DNA of 6,731 nucleotides, from positions 1 to 6,731 of the forward strand of contig CAZRBW010000091.1 of NCBI GenBank assembly GCA_964598395.1. The letters are read 5' to 3'. Below are positions 1 to 6,560 of the stretch, piece by piece (within the stretch, counting starts at the first letter, position 1; every line of letters begins with the position of its first letter). Origin of the DNA: CAXBDP01 sp964598395. Its GTDB lineage: Bacteria; Bacteroidota; Bacteroidia; Cytophagales; Cyclobacteriaceae. The translations under genes were made by a program, and so were the position numbers. The notes beneath the pieces were generated by a model. That model had not been told where the DNA came from and did not search any database. It was given only the letters and a program-made list of their open reading frames with translations.

Positions 1-53
1 CCGCCGACACATGGATTTTCAGTCCATTGCTCTACCAACTGAGCTACAGTCCC
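1..53 (-). tRNA. tRNA-Phe (anticodon GAA), 3' part cut off by the window edge
   Basis: Reading the minus strand from base 53, the cloverleaf is clear: acceptor 5' strand GGGACTG (53-47), TA, D-arm GCTC/GAGC closing the AGTTGGTA loop, anticodon stem ATGGA/TCCAT around the loop CTGAAAA, a five-base variable loop GTGTC, and the 5' half of the T stem GGCGG (5-1). The anticodon GAA lies at 20-18, which reads Phe codons. The T loop, the 3' acceptor strand and any encoded CCA fall outside the window, so acceptor pairing cannot be verified. The 5' end faces the glycosyltransferase operon, 45 bases from its last stop codon. Confidence 0.95.
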
Positions 54-61
54 TTGAGGTA

Positions 62-98
62 GATAAGCAAGATACGGTGAAATAGTCACTCATAGCAA
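62..98 (-). promoter_or_regulatory. Possible promoter for the tRNA-Phe gene
   Basis: On the minus strand a -35-like TTGCTA (98-93) is followed after 18 bases by a -10-like TATCTT (74-69). That would start transcription about nine bases before the mature tRNA 5' end. Each box matches the sigma-70 consensus at only four of six positions, so this is a weak call. The alternative is that the tRNA is processed from read-through of the operon, since no intrinsic terminator is visible in the gap at 54-98. Confidence 0.3.
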
Positions 99-908
99 CT
101 AGCCGGCCTTAATTTGCACGCTCGGCTGGTATTTTCTGAATAGTTGAGCGGTAGACCGACCATATTTGCAGATCAGGGTACCAACTCCGCCTAGATCATT
201 TTTTCTTAGTGCACGGTAATCCTCACGTATGATATTCCAATACATCGTACTGCTAAGGCCGCCACTCCGCATGTGTACTAGCACTTCGGGGATGTAATGG
301 GCCTTGAGAATGCCATCCTTGAAGATCCGAAGAATAAAGTCGTAGTCTGCCGATATTCGATATGAGGTGTCATAGAGGCCATACCGATCAAAGACGGATC
401 GTCGAAGAAAGAGGGTAGGGTGCGGTGGCATCCAGCCCCATTGAAGTGCGCCATTTACAAACTCACCAGTTCTCCAATATCGAATTGGATTTTGAAGGTC
501 TCGATCGAAGATGACCAAATCTCCGTACACGATGTCTACTGTAGGATCATTTTCAAAAACTTCCATCACTTTTCCAACGGTTGTCGGTGCAGCAAATACG
601 TCATCGGAATGGAGGAGGCCTATCACATCTGACGTGGACATGCGAATTCCCTTATTGATGGCATCATAAACGCCGTTGTCGGGTTCGGAGACAAACCAAC
701 CTTTAATCCGATTACCGCGAAACAGCTCTTTTACACGATCCAATGTGCCATCTATCGATTCTCCATCAATTACAGCGTATTCAGTAGGCAAGTAACTTTG
801 AGATGTAAGACTCTCAAAGGCATCGCCAATGGTCGAAGCCCGATTTTTAACGGCTGTTATAATAGCGATCGACTTTGCCATGCTTTGCTGCTTCTGTTTC
901 AACTTCAT
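99..908 (-). CDS. GT2-family glycosyltransferase, WcaA/WcaE-like, soluble
   Basis: A 269-residue inverting GT-A fold sugar transferase, probably adding one sugar from a nucleotide-sugar donor to a lipid-linked glycan on the cytoplasmic side. Visible motifs are the N-terminal nucleotide-binding strand SIAIITAVKNR (13-23), IDGESIDGT (47-55, the variant seen in WcaA/WcaE-like enzymes), EPDNGVYDAINKG (75-87), the metal-binding HSDD (100-103), PPHPTLF (161-167) and the acceptor/catalytic-base region SADYD (186-190). No membrane segment is seen, and the length is normal for this subgroup. The ATG at 908 overlaps the stop of the preceding gene (ATGA, 905-908), which favours it. A second ATG at 881 (Met10) sits closer to the conserved fold and is possible. 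Neither start has a strong Shine-Dalgarno sequence. It is the last gene of the operon, and the donor and linkage cannot be read from the sequence. Confidence 0.9.
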   Translation of the reverse strand: MKLKQKQQSMAKSIAIITAVKNRASTIGDAFESLTSQSYLPTEYAVIDGESIDGTLDRVKELFRGNRIKGWFVSEPDNGVYDAINKGIRMSTSDVIGLLHSDDVFAAPTTVGKVMEVFENDPTVDIVYGDLVIFDRDLQNPIRYWRTGEFVNGALQWGWMPPHPTLFLRRSVFDRYGLYDTSYRISADYDFILRIFKDGILKAHYIPEVLVHMRSGGLSSTMYWNIIREDYRALRKNDLGGVGTLICKYGRSTAQLFRKYQPSVQIKAG

Positions 909-2542
909 TTTGGGCTGACCACATGTAGACTAAAACCATCTCCTAAATAAATTGGGTGTCTGTCGCCATGAAAATTCAGATCACCGAGCTGCAAGATGTA
1001 TCTGTGAGCAGAATTCAGCTCTGACTGATTGAATCCCTCTTGACTGTCGACCACTTTGTGTGCCGATTTTTGAGAGTCCGAGTAAAACAAAACTTGCTGT
1101 AATTGAAACTCCGTAGTCCCAATTACAATAAGACTGTCTTGGGCTTCCGAACTTAAATTATCCTTTATGTATAGACCTGCTCGGTCTGCAGTGTCAAGAT
1201 GAGCATCGGCTCTTGTCGATATATAACTCATCACGACAAATGTGAAAGTCGACACCATCAGGAAAGCCAAATAGATTTTTTGCTTATATGCTGAGTTAGT
1301 CAAAAAGAGAAGTAGTGATGTGGCAGATAACAAGCCATAAGCCCAAATTAGGTGCTTATTGGTAAGCAAATAAAACATTTCCGGAATATCGGATATGAAA
1401 ATATTGTATGGATATAGTGACTTGTATCGAGATATGTACAAGTACATAACGGCGGCAACAAGTACCAGTGAAGTAGATAGTGAGACAAGCGTTGAAATCG
1501 AATAACTGCTAGTTCTTTCATTTTGAAAGGTTTCTACCACAGATATAAATAGAAGTGGAAATATGAATCCATAGTATCTGAAGTAAATCCTATAGTCTTG
1601 GTTGTCTTCAAACAGGGGAACAGTCGATGTGAATAACACAACAACAATAACCAAATTCAGCAGCAACAATACTGCAATTTTTTGCGAACCCGATTTTGAG
1701 CTGAACTTATCAAACAAGCTTGCGACGACGTAAGGTATGGTCACACCGTAAATAAATATTAAAGCCGCAATGTTTCCGATTAAGTTTGCTGTGATTGATG
1801 GCCAAATACTTAATACTGTTGTGACGCTTGATGCGACTGAAGAGGCATGTGAAGTGTAGTTCGATCCGAATAAAGTTATGCCATTTTCACCCACCAATAG
1901 GTAGCCTATCAACAACTTAGTTATTAATGTAGAGCTGCCAAAAAATAACAGTATTTTTAATGCTTGGCTTTTTCTCTCAGATTGCAAGGCAATGTAAGCC
2001 AAGCATGCAGGCATGAAAAGGAGAGCATGTGGCTTTACAAGTGAAACGACGCCCAACGTTATAGATGGCCACAAATAGGACTTTAGACTATCGTACTCCT
2101 TTACATTCAAAAAAAGATATATGAACAGCCAGAATCCAAAGTAAAACATCGATTCCGGCATAAAGAAGTGAGTGTATAACGAGTATGGGCTAAAAAGGGC
2201 TATTGTAGTTAAAATGATATTCCTTCCGTCACTTACCCTCGATCGTCCTGTAAGATATACGAGTAAGCCACCCCCAACAAAAAAAGCAATGTTTAGGTAA
2301 CGGGCACATGCCAATAAACCGTTCTCACAATAATTCACTATTTGGTAGACAGCAAAATAGAGGAACGACGGAATACCAGAATTTGAGTTTCCAAAAAACT
2401 TAGCGTAGTAACTGTACGTATATTCGTCAGCAAATATTCTTGGAGTAAGACCGTGAGAGCGAATAACTAAAAATAATGCAGCAGCAATTGTTATTGTCGC
2501 GAGTATAGCTCGACGACGCCTCTTTTGAGCTTCTAACATCAC
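905..2542 (-). CDS. Polytopic membrane glycosyltransferase, GT-C-like (paralogue of the preceding gene)
   Basis: A 545-residue integral membrane protein with about 11-13 predicted helices. A short Arg-rich N terminus (KRRRR, 7-11) should stay in the cytoplasm, followed by a helix and a first outer loop with an acidic pair, FADEY (37-41). An acidic pair there is typical of lipid-phosphate-sugar-dependent GT-C enzymes such as ArnT/PMT, and is the probable catalytic site. Further blocks shared with the gene at 2539-4209 are FMPESMF (127-133), SLVKPHALL (167-175), GITLFGS (221-227), YRIYFRYY (317-324) and YPYNIFISDIPE (377-388). About 100 residues after the last helix (from about 442) form a soluble, probably periplasmic tail. 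The start can be GTG at 2542 (GTGA overlap with the upstream stop, AAGGGA about nine bases before) or ATG at 2539 (TGATG); these differ by one residue. Family membership is inferred from motifs and topology; substrate unknown. Confidence 0.8.
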   Translation of the reverse strand: MMLEAQKRRRRAILATITIAAALFLVIRSHGLTPRIFADEYTYSYYAKFFGNSNSGIPSFLYFAVYQIVNYCENGLLACARYLNIAFFVGGGLLVYLTGRSRVSDGRNIILTTIALFSPYSLYTHFFMPESMFYFGFWLFIYLFLNVKEYDSLKSYLWPSITLGVVSLVKPHALLFMPACLAYIALQSERKSQALKILLFFGSSTLITKLLIGYLLVGENGITLFGSNYTSHASSVASSVTTVLSIWPSITANLIGNIAALIFIYGVTIPYVVASLFDKFSSKSGSQKIAVLLLLNLVIVVVLFTSTVPLFEDNQDYRIYFRYYGFIFPLLFISVVETFQNERTSSYSISTLVSLSTSLVLVAAVMYLYISRYKSLYPYNIFISDIPEMFYLLTNKHLIWAYGLLSATSLLLFLTNSAYKQKIYLAFLMVSTFTFVVMSYISTRADAHLDTADRAGLYIKDNLSSEAQDSLIVIGTTEFQLQQVLFYSDSQKSAHKVVDSQEGFNQSELNSAHRYILQLGDLNFHGDRHPIYLGDGFSLHVVSPK

Positions 2543-4209
2543 TCCGTGCCGTCCCTTTTATAGATACCCATTCCTTCACTACTCCATATGTAAACATAAT
2601 GATCTGGTGCGGGAATCGAATCTATGAAAACTATCCATTTAGATGTAATATCGCTGCCTAAAGAGTCGAGTTGTTGTTTGTTGTCTGCCAATATCTGCCT
2701 AGTATCAGCGGACATGGAGTATAATGCAGCATGGTTAGTGATCAACCGGTTCTGCCCAATTATGGTAATTTGATTGTGATCGCTCCATGGGATTCTGCTT
2801 CGGAACTCTGAACCTAAGATATCCTGTGGTAGTGGTTCATATCTTTTCTTCAGTGCATCGAAGCTGTTGAGGAAAGTGCCAAAAATGAAAATGGGAAGAA
2901 ATAGATATATGTATGTCTTTAATCCAAAAGATTCTCTGTATATCCACATAAAGAGGACGATTACGTTAACGAAACTGCTAAGAAAGAGTGCAATTGGATT
3001 AAGCTGCAGGAGGTATAGTTCTGGCGAATCAGTCAAGAATAGTTTATAAGGGAAGAAAAACTTGTTAAGCGTGTAGTAGTATGCCGGTACCATGGAAAAA
3101 ATCACAAATAGCGCCGCTAACATTGTCCTAGATAAGTTTGCGGGGCTATCTTCAATGGTGTATAATCTTGCACCAACCAATATGTACAGCAGTGGAAATA
3201 CATAGTTATAATAGCGGAGGTACAACCTGTTATCTAAGTTAAGGTCATACAATGCCACCGAGGTCGAAAATACTGCCACCATAGGTATCAACACCAAAAG
3301 TAGTGCGGCAGCTAGAGTTCTTGTTTGGCGCTCGATGTGGTTGCCAACTTTTCCACCACCAATTATAAGTAGAAGCAGAAAACCTAATCCGAGAATTGTT
3401 ACCACTAGAAAAAAATTGCCCAGGAGATTAATCGATATGGATCTCGCTGCGCTAAGCATTAGCCCGGGGTCTAAAGCGACAGCCCTTGCGTGATCGGTGT
3501 ACATGCTTCCGAACAGAGTCAGTCCACTCATGCCGGCTGATAAAAATCCAACACCAAATTTGAATAAGGCAGCCACCGCGGTAAATGATAAAAGACCAAG
3601 AAAAGTATTCCTTCTAAAACCATGAAAGAAGATACCGTATAGCAGCAAAGCAGGATAAATAAACAAAGCATGTGGCTTCACAAGGCTCAATGCACCAAAT
3701 GCGAGCCCAATCAGTGCCCAGTTTTTTGCATAACCTTTTGGATTATCACCATTATCATGCCTCATTAGCAGATATATCATTATCCAGAAGACAAAAAAGA
3801 ACATTGACTCTGGCATGAAATAGGTCGTATAGGTATTCATCGGACTCAATGCCGTTACTACACCGATGATAGCGGCTATGGATGTGCCTGTAATTTTTTT
3901 TGAAATCAAAAAGACTATATAGCTTCCACTTATAAAGAATGAGACATTGATGAAGCGAGCCGCCTGCAAAAAATGATCCCCAAATACGCCGGTAAATGAA
4001 TACACTAAGTAGAATAAGTAACCCGGAATTTCAGCTCGATTTAAATCCAATAACCTTGATGCCCGACTGTGGACATACTCATCCGGAAAAACACTCGGGA
4101 ACATATACCAGGATCTTGCGACCAGAAAAACGAAAATTGTTGCCAATACCGCCAGAAAAAGTGCGTGACTGGCAATATTTGGTCTATAATTGAAGTCTAT
4201 CTTCCTCAT
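2539..4209 (-). CDS. Polytopic membrane glycosyltransferase, GT-C-like
   Basis: A 556-residue membrane protein with the same plan as its downstream neighbour: cytoplasmic N terminus, first helix at about 15-32, acidic pair FPDEY (41-45) in the first outer loop, FMPESMF (131-137), SLVKPHALF (175-183), GLTLFGS (229-235), NRLYLRYYNY (327-336) and FPYKLFLTDSPE (386-397). A soluble tail begins near residue 449. GT-C enzymes of this type take a sugar from a polyprenyl phosphate and place it on a periplasmic acceptor, with the outer-loop acidic residue as base; that role is inferred here. The ATG (4209-4207) follows the TAA stop of the donor-synthase gene with no intervening base, so coupling to that gene is likely. 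A run of eight A residues in the coding strand (3894-3901) encodes the Lys-Lys of SKKITG. No specific gene name can be justified. Confidence 0.8.
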   Translation of the reverse strand: MRKIDFNYRPNIASHALFLAVLATIFVFLVARSWYMFPSVFPDEYVHSRASRLLDLNRAEIPGYLFYLVYSFTGVFGDHFLQAARFINVSFFISGSYIVFLISKKITGTSIAAIIGVVTALSPMNTYTTYFMPESMFFFVFWIMIYLLMRHDNGDNPKGYAKNWALIGLAFGALSLVKPHALFIYPALLLYGIFFHGFRRNTFLGLLSFTAVAALFKFGVGFLSAGMSGLTLFGSMYTDHARAVALDPGLMLSAARSISINLLGNFFLVVTILGLGFLLLLIIGGGKVGNHIERQTRTLAAALLLVLIPMVAVFSTSVALYDLNLDNRLYLRYYNYVFPLLYILVGARLYTIEDSPANLSRTMLAALFVIFSMVPAYYYTLNKFFFPYKLFLTDSPELYLLQLNPIALFLSSFVNVIVLFMWIYRESFGLKTYIYLFLPIFIFGTFLNSFDALKKRYEPLPQDILGSEFRSRIPWSDHNQITIIGQNRLITNHAALYSMSADTRQILADNKQQLDSLGSDITSKWIVFIDSIPAPDHYVYIWSSEGMGIYKRDGTE

Positions 4210-5187
4210 TTAGTCCCGAGTTGGTACCAAAGACCTGTCAAAGTATTTCTGAACGGCCTGCTTCGGTGTGCTCATCACGTCATAGGAAAAAAATGATAGC
4301 ATCAGTTGGATTCCGAGAAGTATTGGTAATGCGGCTAACATGACCGTCCCAGCTGTTTGGGGAATACCTGTAATAGAGGATACGTACCAAGAGTATATCC
4401 CAAATATTAACCCTCCGAATATAAAAATCAATCCAAGGAGTAGATTGAGCGTGGCAACGGAGAAGTCTCTGATGAAATAATTATAAAAAATTCGCTTTAT
4501 CATGTTTCGCTTGTGCTTATAGAGAAACTCACCCACAATCCTCGAGATTTTCAAGCTACTGTTTTCGTCGCCATATTTTGCCGCCATTGGCACATCTTTG
4601 ACTACAGCTCGAAAGGTGTTCAACCTGAATAATACATCAGATTCAAAAAAATATCGGTCGCTTACTTTATCCCAAGGAATTACTGAAACCAGATTGCCGT
4701 GAATTGCTGTGTAACCGTTCGTGGGATCAAAGATGTCCCAGTAGCCAGTTGAGAGTTTATTCATGAATGAGAGTACTGCATTGCCAATCAGCCTGATTTT
4801 TGGCATACTCTGTAGCGTCTGCAGATCAAAAAACCGATTCCCTTTTACGTAATCAGCTTGGCCAGCGATGATTGGCGCAATCAGACTCTCTAGGTAGTCC
4901 GGATTCATCTGTCCATCTCCGTCCATTTTGACAACAATATCCGCACCTTCAGAAAGCGCTGCGTAATATCCCGTTTTAACAGCACCCCCAACACCTTTAT
5001 TTGTGTCGTGGAATAGGACTTTAACTCTTAGATCGCTGCATGTATCCAAAACTAATTGGCCAGTTCCTTCTGGGCAAGCGTCGTCAATTACAAATATCTT
5101 TTCTACAATCTTTGGAATTCCACTAATTACCCCACAAATGGAACTTGATACTCTGAAACTTGGGATGACAACAGCAACTGTAGGCAC
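4210..5187 (-). CDS. GT2-family polyprenyl-phosphate sugar transferase, GtrB/DPM1-like, with two C-terminal helices
   Basis: Likely transfers a sugar from a nucleotide donor to polyprenyl phosphate on the cytoplasmic face of the inner membrane, making the donor for GT-C enzymes. The 325-residue protein opens with the GT2 strand VAVVIPSF (4-11), then FVIDDACPEGT (32-42), NKGVGGAVKTGY (63-74), the metal-binding MDGDGQMNPDYL (88-99), GNRF (116-119), DPTNGY (154-159) and YFFESD (179-184). Two hydrophobic helices follow, about 245-268 and 278-302, the usual membrane anchor of GtrB/DPM1-type enzymes. The start is GTG at 5187: a TGA lies in frame two codons upstream, and the fold begins only a few residues in. 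The upstream Shine-Dalgarno is weak. It is the first gene of the operon. DPM1-like, ArnC-like and GtrB-like enzymes share these motifs, so the sugar is unknown. Confidence 0.88.
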   Translation of the reverse strand: MPTVAVVIPSFRVSSSICGVISGIPKIVEKIFVIDDACPEGTGQLVLDTCSDLRVKVLFHDTNKGVGGAVKTGYYAALSEGADIVVKMDGDGQMNPDYLESLIAPIIAGQADYVKGNRFFDLQTLQSMPKIRLIGNAVLSFMNKLSTGYWDIFDPTNGYTAIHGNLVSVIPWDKVSDRYFFESDVLFRLNTFRAVVKDVPMAAKYGDENSSLKISRIVGEFLYKHKRNMIKRIFYNYFIRDFSVATLNLLLGLIFIFGGLIFGIYSWYVSSITGIPQTAGTVMLAALPILLGIQLMLSFFSYDVMSTPKQAVQKYFDRSLVPTRD

Positions 5188-5223
5188 AGCTCAGATCTTT
5201 AGAATTTATTTAAGTAATTGCAT

Positions 5224-5229
5224 ATCATA
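5224..5229 (-). promoter_or_regulatory. Candidate -10 box for the glycosyltransferase operon
   Basis: TATGAT on the minus strand (5229-5224) matches the -10 consensus at five of six positions and would give a leader of about 30 bases before the GTG start at 5187. No convincing -35 lies at the normal distance; TTTGGA (5250-5245) is 15 bases away and poor. A second, weaker option is TTGCAT (5235-5230) with TTAAAT (5213-5208), spacer 16. Activator dependence or transcription from an upstream gene would also fit. Confidence 0.25.
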
Positions 5230-5238
5230 ATGCAAGAT

Positions 5239-5268
5239 TTGATATCCAAACATTCCTTTTGGATTAAT
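5239..5268 (+). promoter_or_regulatory. Candidate sigma-70 promoter for the plus-strand membrane gene
   Basis: TTGATA (5239-5244, five of six consensus positions) is followed after 18 bases by ATTAAT (5263-5268, four of six). The predicted start near 5275 would leave a leader of about 30 bases before the ATG at 5306. The ATCCAAA/TTTGGAT dyad fills the spacer and touches the -10 box, which would suit repression if a protein binds it. Confidence 0.35.
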
Positions 5269-5305
5269 ATAAGCACCGAAGTATGAAGTACAATACTCGA
5301 GTCAA

Positions 5306-6559
5306 ATGAAAATGAACTTCAAGTATACCGATGTAATTTGGCTGATCTATATTACAGCGCTGGTGAACTTGTTCATAGACCAGTTAATAACCCACTATGA
5401 AGTTTCAAGTTGGGCAATTTCTGAGTTTCTGATCAATTATCAAGGTGGCTTTGTTAGGCGTGGGTTAATCGGTGAGGTCTTATTTTGGACAGCAAGCTCC
5501 ATTCCAGCCATTGACATTGTGTCATTAATCAAAATTGTATGCGCAGCCTCGTTTATTATTCTTTTTGCTTTACTGTTTCATAGGTTTATCAAGCATGGTG
5601 TTGGCCTTTTCGCCCTACCAATGACATTTATCTTGGGTTTTCCAATCGTAAATGATTTTTGGATCCGAAAAGATTCGCTACTTCTTCTGTTGCTGGCTTT
5701 GAGTTTAAGATTCATGCGGTCAAATAAGAGCTCAGCTGCTGTTCTCACTACTATGGTTTCATGTATTGCACTGTTAACACATGAGACATTTTTATTTATA
5801 TTCATTTTCCCACTTATTTTATATTTAATCAATCAATCAAAATTGAATAATGTATTTAACATATTTGTATTATTAATATCTTTTTTATCAACACTTGCTT
5901 TTGTGACTATTTTTAGCGGCTCCAATTACCATGTGAACAGTATAATTGAATCTTGGAAAACTTTGGGAATTTATTCAGAGCCAATAGAATATAATATACA
6001 AAATTCAATATATGCACTTTCATGGGGATTTATTTATGCTCTAGATTTTACAAAAAGCACGATGACAAGTATTAAGAATGGTATACCTTTGTTTTTACCT
6101 TGGATAGTAATAATACTATTTACTTTTATATTAATTATAAATGTTCATAAAAGCCCACAATTAATATTCCAAAATAACAAAATAACAAATAAAAAAAGTG
6201 GCACTATAACAGGAATAATCTTATTTCAATTTGTTTTTTTAATACCACTATTTTTCATTGGAATTGACTACGGCAGATGGATATATCTGTGGGTAACAAG
6301 TTCATTACTAATATTTTTTAGCTCCTTGAGTGATAGTAGTTTTACTAAAACTGATCGTGTAAATAAAATTTCTGCTTTAGCAAATGAATTTTTGGATAAA
6401 ATTCTCAACATTAACCCACGTGTATACCCAACATTATGTTTGTTATTAGGATTCTCAGCGTACGGTTGGGTAGGAGAGAAAATTCTTACCACAACCCCAC
6501 TCTACATAGCGATCAGCTTAGTCCTTAGGACATATCAAAACATCACGATGCTCTTTTAA
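5306..6559 (+). CDS. Polytopic membrane protein of unknown function with a GGFVRRGL motif, possible glycan transferase or polymerase
   Basis: A 417-residue, very hydrophobic protein with roughly ten membrane helices. I do not recognise a named family. Notable blocks are NYQGGFVRRGLIGE (44-57), just after the first helix and probably in the first outer loop, IRKDSL (120-125), LLTHETF (156-162) and IDYGRWIY (320-327). Charged residues embedded at membrane edges recall GT-C transferases or O-antigen/capsule polymerases, and the neighbours support a glycan role, but this is inference. The start is ATG 5306 or ATG 5312 (Met3); GAG at 5299-5301 is the only Shine-Dalgarno-like sequence and is short for the first, long for the second. 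The G+C content drops sharply inside the gene: 5761-6420 counts to about 26%, against about 40-42% on either side. It runs against its neighbours and ends one base from the convergent dehydrogenase stop. Confidence 0.85.
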   Translation: MKMNFKYTDVIWLIYITALVNLFIDQLITHYEVSSWAISEFLINYQGGFVRRGLIGEVLFWTASSIPAIDIVSLIKIVCAASFIILFALLFHRFIKHGVGLFALPMTFILGFPIVNDFWIRKDSLLLLLLALSLRFMRSNKSSAAVLTTMVSCIALLTHETFLFIFIFPLILYLINQSKLNNVFNIFVLLISFLSTLAFVTIFSGSNYHVNSIIESWKTLGIYSEPIEYNIQNSIYALSWGFIYALDFTKSTMTSIKNGIPLFLPWIVIILFTFILIINVHKSPQLIFQNNKITNKKSGTITGIILFQFVFLIPLFFIGIDYGRWIYLWVTSSLLIFFSSLSDSSFTKTDRVNKISALANEFLDKILNINPRVYPTLCLLLGFSAYGWVGEKILTTTPLYIAISLVLRTYQNITMLF

Positions 6560-6560
6560 G

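Larger units (their letters stand above)
5188..5305. promoter_or_regulatory. Divergent intergenic region with dyad symmetry
   Basis: This 118-bp A+T-rich gap separates the minus-strand glycosyltransferase operon from the plus-strand membrane gene and must hold the start signals for both unless the operon is served from farther upstream. It contains two overlapping inverted repeats: ATATCA-N12-TGATAT (5222-5245) and ATCCAAA-N7-TTTGGAT (5244-5264). Their placement over the candidate promoter boxes makes a shared operator possible, but the arms are short and chance is not excluded in A+T-rich DNA. Confidence 0.5.

Noticed and set aside
1..53. tRNA-Phe as the integration site of an island carrying the glycan genes
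   Set aside because: Integrases normally use the tRNA 3' end, which points away from these genes. No integrase gene and no direct repeat of the tRNA end is seen in the window.
101..127. Inverted repeat AGCCG/CGGCT as an operon terminator
   Set aside because: Only five paired bases with a 17-base loop, no T run on the minus strand, and it lies within the end of the coding sequence.
420..632. Plus-strand open frame of 70 codons
   Set aside because: Lies wholly antisense to the well-supported GT2 gene, with no recognisable protein motif.
2867..3049. Plus-strand open frame of 60 codons
   Set aside because: Antisense to the GT-C-like gene and without plausible protein features.
3996..4296. Two overlapping plus-strand open frames (3996-4193 and 4069-4296)
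   Set aside because: Both are antisense to the junction of the GT-C-like gene and the donor synthase; composition looks like shadow frames.
5003..5230. Plus-strand open frame of 75 codons reaching into the divergent region
   Set aside because: It is mostly antisense to the N-terminal GT2 motifs of the donor synthase, and the encoded peptide has no recognisable features.
5578..5832. Minus-strand open frame of 84 codons inside the plus-strand membrane gene
   Set aside because: Peptide is Lys/Arg/Asn-rich without domain features, and the plus-strand frame is clearly coding for membrane helices.
6268..6492. Minus-strand open frame of 74 codons
   Set aside because: Antisense to the end of the plus-strand membrane gene and not in frame with the neighbouring dehydrogenase fragment.
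6541..6556. CATCACGATG followed by CTCTTTT as a terminator for the plus-strand gene
   Set aside because: The stem is only three to four base pairs, and the whole structure is inside the reading frame before the stop.
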